DNA from: JAUUZT01 sp964654015
Lineage (GTDB): Bacteria > Chloroflexota > Dehalococcoidia > GIF9 > AB-539-J10
Direction: 5' to 3'
Assembly: GCA_964654015.1 (NCBI GenBank)
Contig: CAZZHQ010000015.1
Location: forward strand, 1 to 38,030
Length of the DNA: 38,030 bases
The first letter of the stretch is position 1, and every line of letters begins with the position of its first letter. The notes beneath the pieces were generated by a model that worked only from the letters and a program-made list of their open reading frames with translations, did not search any database and was not told the DNA's origin. Of this stretch, positions 36,201 through 38,030 are shown piece after piece. The position numbers and the translations under genes were made by a program.

Positions 36201-38030
36201 CTGGAACTGAAGCATCACCAATATAGGAAATTGTGTCATCATCGTTAAATGGCTCCCCTGTCTTTATAACCTCCTGCATACTGGCATACCTGTCAGTCCC
36301 ATTTAAACGAGGTAACAACTCCAGCACGTTTTTCCCTATTACATCAACCTTCTTAAGACCAGGAAAGTACATCTTCATCCTTGTCTCGTTGCAATCCATA
36401 AGGTTAAACTCTGAGTCATAAATAGAAAAGGCATCGGTTGCTGAATCCATGAAGAGCCTCATCCTCTCCTCACTGCTCCGCAAGGCTTCCTCCGCCTTCT
36501 TACGCTCGGTGATGTCACGCGCTAAGCATAGAACATATCCCTGCCCTTTATAACTAATCTTTACATCATTCACCTCTACCGGAAACCATGTCCCGTCCTT
36601 ACGACGAATCTCTACTTCTTCAGTATGGTATTTTTCACCCCCTGTATCCTTCCACCATCTCTTCATTTTATTATAATGCTGAGCAGTTACCAGGTCTCCA
36701 ACATTCATCTTCAGAAACTCCTCCCTGGTATAGCCCCGTTGCTTTAGAACCGTATCGTTTACATATATAAAATTACCGTTAAAGTCATATAACATGATGC
36801 CATCCGTTGCCTGATTCAGCATCTCCGCCCTCAGCCTCAGTTCCTCCTCCGCCTGCTTCCGCTCGGTGATGTCCTGTACTACGCTGATCACATATTCCCT
36901 TTCCCCTGACTTCGCCCGCGTGGCCGTTGCTTCAACAGGAATTAATGAAGCATCCTTACGGCGAACCTCAAATTCACCTCTGAAATGCCCTTTCTCAATG
37001 ATCTGCTGCCACCATTCGTCAAAACTTTCTACATCTGGCAGAACCACCAGGTCCCGAACATTCAGCTTCAGAAACTCCTCTTGTGTATAACCCCGCTCCT
37101 CTAAGACCACCTCGTTGCCATATATACAATTCCCGTTTAAATCTAACAAGATAATACCGTTTCCCGACTGGTCCAGCATCTCCGCCCTCAGCCTCAGTTC
37201 CTCTTGAGCTTTAATGATATCGCTGATATCCGTACCAACTCCCAGGATGCCACGGATCTTTCCATTTTCATCCTTAATTGGTACCTTGGTTATCTGCTGC
37301 CACCTGGAACTATCCGTTGCGTCAGTATATTCAACAATCCGGGTTGAAACTTGCCCACTTTCTAGTAACTCCCGATCATCACTCTCTGCAAATTCAGTGT
37401 TCGTTAGCGATGCTTCCCCGATTGTCTTCCCGATTATTTCTTCCCTTTGTATATTTTGTAATTGAGTAAACGCTCTGTTAACGCGACGATACCTGAGATT
37501 ACTGTCCTTGTAAAACACCATGCCTGGCAGGTTCTCCATGAGTATTTCAAGTTCCTGTTCGTTGGCTCTCAGCGCCTCCTCTGCCCGCACCCGTTCGGTG
37601 ATGTCTGTATTAATCACCCCTAAACCATCACCTACCTTGAAGACTTGTACCGTCTGATGTCTCTGTTCGGATTCCGGCCGGGAGAAAGTATCCTCAATTA
37701 CAACAGTGTCAGCAAAATATAAAGGCTTCCCTGTCTTCAGTAGTTTCAGATATTTTTTGTGCCTGTCGGTTCCCACAAAATGGGGAGCCAATTCCTTTAT
37801 ATTCTTCCCTATCACTTCTTCCTTCTTCTTCCCCGGGAAGGACATCTTCATCCTGGCCTCATTGCACTCAATCAGGTTTAATTCAGAATCCCAGATAGAA
37901 AAGGCTTCGGTTGCTGAATTCATGAACTTACTCAGCCTCTCCTCACTGCTCCGTAAAGCCTCCTCCGCCTTCTTGCGCTCGGTGATGTCACGCGTTGTGC
38001 ACAGAATATATGTCTTTCCTCCATAATTAT
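33277..38030 (-). CDS. Multi-PAS sensor histidine kinase (5' end outside the window)
   Basis: The frame stays open to the window edge (the Met at 37923 is internal), so at least 1584 residues are coded. From the C terminus: a histidine kinase core (33277-33923) with EIYHRVKNNMQVVSSLLNLQ as the HisKA_2 histidine motif, VNELFSNSLKYAFPG (N box) and IADNGVGIPE (G1). Before it lie eleven complete PAS/PAC domains ending in D-I-T-E-R-K type linkers and the tail of a twelfth. Linkers fall at 33923, 34307, 34664, about 35025, 35396, 35753, 36119, 36503, 36860, about 37215, 37592 and 37976. No membrane segment or extracellular domain is seen here. Two blocks of four PAS domains are duplicates. It should phosphorylate the response regulator encoded 20 bases downstream. 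Confidence 0.9.
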   Translation of the reverse strand, partial: NYGGKTYILCTTRDITERKKAEEALRSSEERLSKFMNSATEAFSIWDSELNLIECNEARMKMSFPGKKKEEVIGKNIKELAPHFVGTDRHKKYLKLLKTGKPLYFADTVVIEDTFSRPESEQRHQTVQVFKVGDGLGVINTDITERVRAEEALRANEQELEILMENLPGMVFYKDSNLRYRRVNRAFTQLQNIQREEIIGKTIGEASLTNTEFAESDDRELLESGQVSTRIVEYTDATDSSRWQQITKVPIKDENGKIRGILGVGTDISDIIKAQEELRLRAEMLDQSGNGIILLDLNGNCIYGNEVVLEERGYTQEEFLKLNVRDLVVLPDVESFDEWWQQIIEKGHFRGEFEVRRKDASLIPVEATATRAKSGEREYVISVVQDITERKQAEEELRLRAEMLNQATDGIMLYDFNGNFIYVNDTVLKQRGYTREEFLKMNVGDLVTAQHYNKMKRWWKDTGGEKYHTEEVEIRRKDGTWFPVEVNDVKISYKGQGYVLCLARDITERKKAEEALRSSEERMRLFMDSATDAFSIYDSEFNLMDCNETRMKMYFPGLKKVDVIGKNVLELLPRLNGTDRYASMQEVIKTGEPFNDDDTISYIGDASVPESERRHISIKVFKVGDGLGVVSTDITERKKAEEALTAEAIHRRILMEQSRDGIVVLNNDGSVYESNKRFTEMIGFSPEEVNHLHVWDWEFQFTPEQVKDMIRNVDETGDHFETQHRRKDGTTYDVEISTNGAVFAGEKLIFCVCRDITERKKAEEELRLRAEMLDQATDAIMLHDFEGNYVYANRTALKERGYTWEEFLKLNTRKLVTPEYAGEMEKWWREVKEKGYAQWEVQVLRKDGSTMPIETLATLVKFGGKDYMLVIARNITERKKAEEKLRTNEQELEMLLEHLPGMVFYKDSNFRYRRVNKTFTQLHKITREEIIGRTIGEASLLTAEVADRDDRELIKSGKVSSHVTMFPDETGESRWQQITKVPIKDDNGKICGILGVGVDISDIVKAQEELKLRAEMLDNATDSITVSDLDGNMVYVNETACQARGYSKEEFLEKTTFQLLTQKYASHFQGRVKEIQDKGHIIFETEVFHKDGAVIPVEMHSRIIEMADRKLVLNVIHDITERKKTEEELKLRAEMLDQATDGILLHDLDGNYIYVNDTVVKERGYSRGELTQMNLRDMVSAKHYNQQRKYWKELKSGEHQRNEFDIRCKDGSLIPVEANVTRVNYGGKEYILSVMRDITERKKSEEALRSSEERMRLFMDSATDAFSIYDSGFNLVDCNETRMKMYFPGLKKDDVIGKNVLELLPRLNGTERYARMQEVVKTGKPFYDDDTISYTDDPSVPETERRHISLRAFKVGDGLGVVSTDITERKKVEEKIKASLAEKELLLKEIYHRVKNNMQVVSSLLNLQSREIKDDETLELFRESQNRIKSMELVHNKLYQSANLASINFREYIKELANELIRSYRGSAGRVAIKIEGSDVSLGIDQAIPCGLVVNELFSNSLKYAFPGNAKGEITLSVSETTAGAVQLIIADNGVGIPESLDIRNLKSLGLYLVTTVVEQQLDGKLKLDRSAGTKYSISFKKK

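Noticed and set aside
33923..37990. Regularly spaced CGCTCGGTGATGTC segments looking like a repeat array
   Set aside because: They are the codons of the D-I-T-E-R linker between PAS domains, not a CRISPR or satellite array; spacing is 357-384 bases and everything between is coding.
1..38030. tRNA, rRNA or riboswitch genes
   Set aside because: No cloverleaf with a GGTTCGAATCC-type arm, no rRNA signature and no convincing riboswitch core was seen by eye; a covariance-model search would be needed to exclude weak candidates.

Overview
The window reads as a chromosomal segment of a bacterium, most likely an uncultured member of the Chloroflexota (Dehalococcoidia-like). That placement is inference from gene style: DUF4389 and MTH1187-type proteins, a very large PAS histidine kinase, surface proteins with a C-terminal anchor, and families of palindromic intergenic repeats. 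There is no rRNA or tRNA gene to confirm it. Ordinary metabolic and envelope genes have moderate G+C. The defence and toxin-antitoxin genes are visibly richer in A+T, so the window looks like a patchwork of resident genes and imported accessory modules.

Layout. 1-2470: the 3' end of a type I restriction specificity gene, a DUF429 gene, then a cassette-like array in which copies of the specificity-gene tail and another repeat enclose a YwbE-like gene and an orphan antitoxin. 2473-5112: a GAF/HD-GYP signalling protein and a DUF3800 protein. 5343-10873: two small proteins, an RND/MMPL exporter, a GNAT acetyltransferase, a DUF4389 membrane protein and an adenylate-kinase-like protein. 11057-11641: a RelE/ParE-like toxin-antitoxin pair between direct repeats. 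12034-15038: an MTH1187-family protein, an XRE regulator with an IrrE-like partner, and a Ste24-type protease. 15100-16026: a Panacea antitoxin with a frameshifted partner. 16365-17821: an exported protein and a PAAR-domain lipoprotein. 17975-19194: a redox pair (thioredoxin and a C_GCAxxG_C_C protein). 19497-23404: a coiled-coil protein, a YbgC-type thioesterase and a beta-helix surface protein. 23409-25758: VapBC and an MqsR-like toxin with an MqsA-Panacea fusion antitoxin. 25787-27388: a PIF1-like helicase with a WYL tail. 27742-29805: a type II restriction-modification module between 145-bp direct repeats. 30287-32371: a GyrI-like protein and a sodium:solute symporter. 32609-38030: a response regulator and a histidine kinase with at least eleven PAS domains.

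Themes. Three accessory blocks (861-2462, 10926-11950, 27516-30255) are bracketed by directly repeated intergenic DNA, which suggests cargo swapping by recombination between repeats. Several accessory genes have well-formed promoters that put transcription starts at or within about ten bases of the start codon, so their mRNAs are probably leaderless or nearly so. The PAS kinase contains an internally duplicated block of four PAS domains. The candidates most worth following are the repeat-bracketed cassettes, the two Panacea modules (one with a broken partner not visible as a single reading frame) and the PAAR lipoprotein with no injection-system genes nearby.
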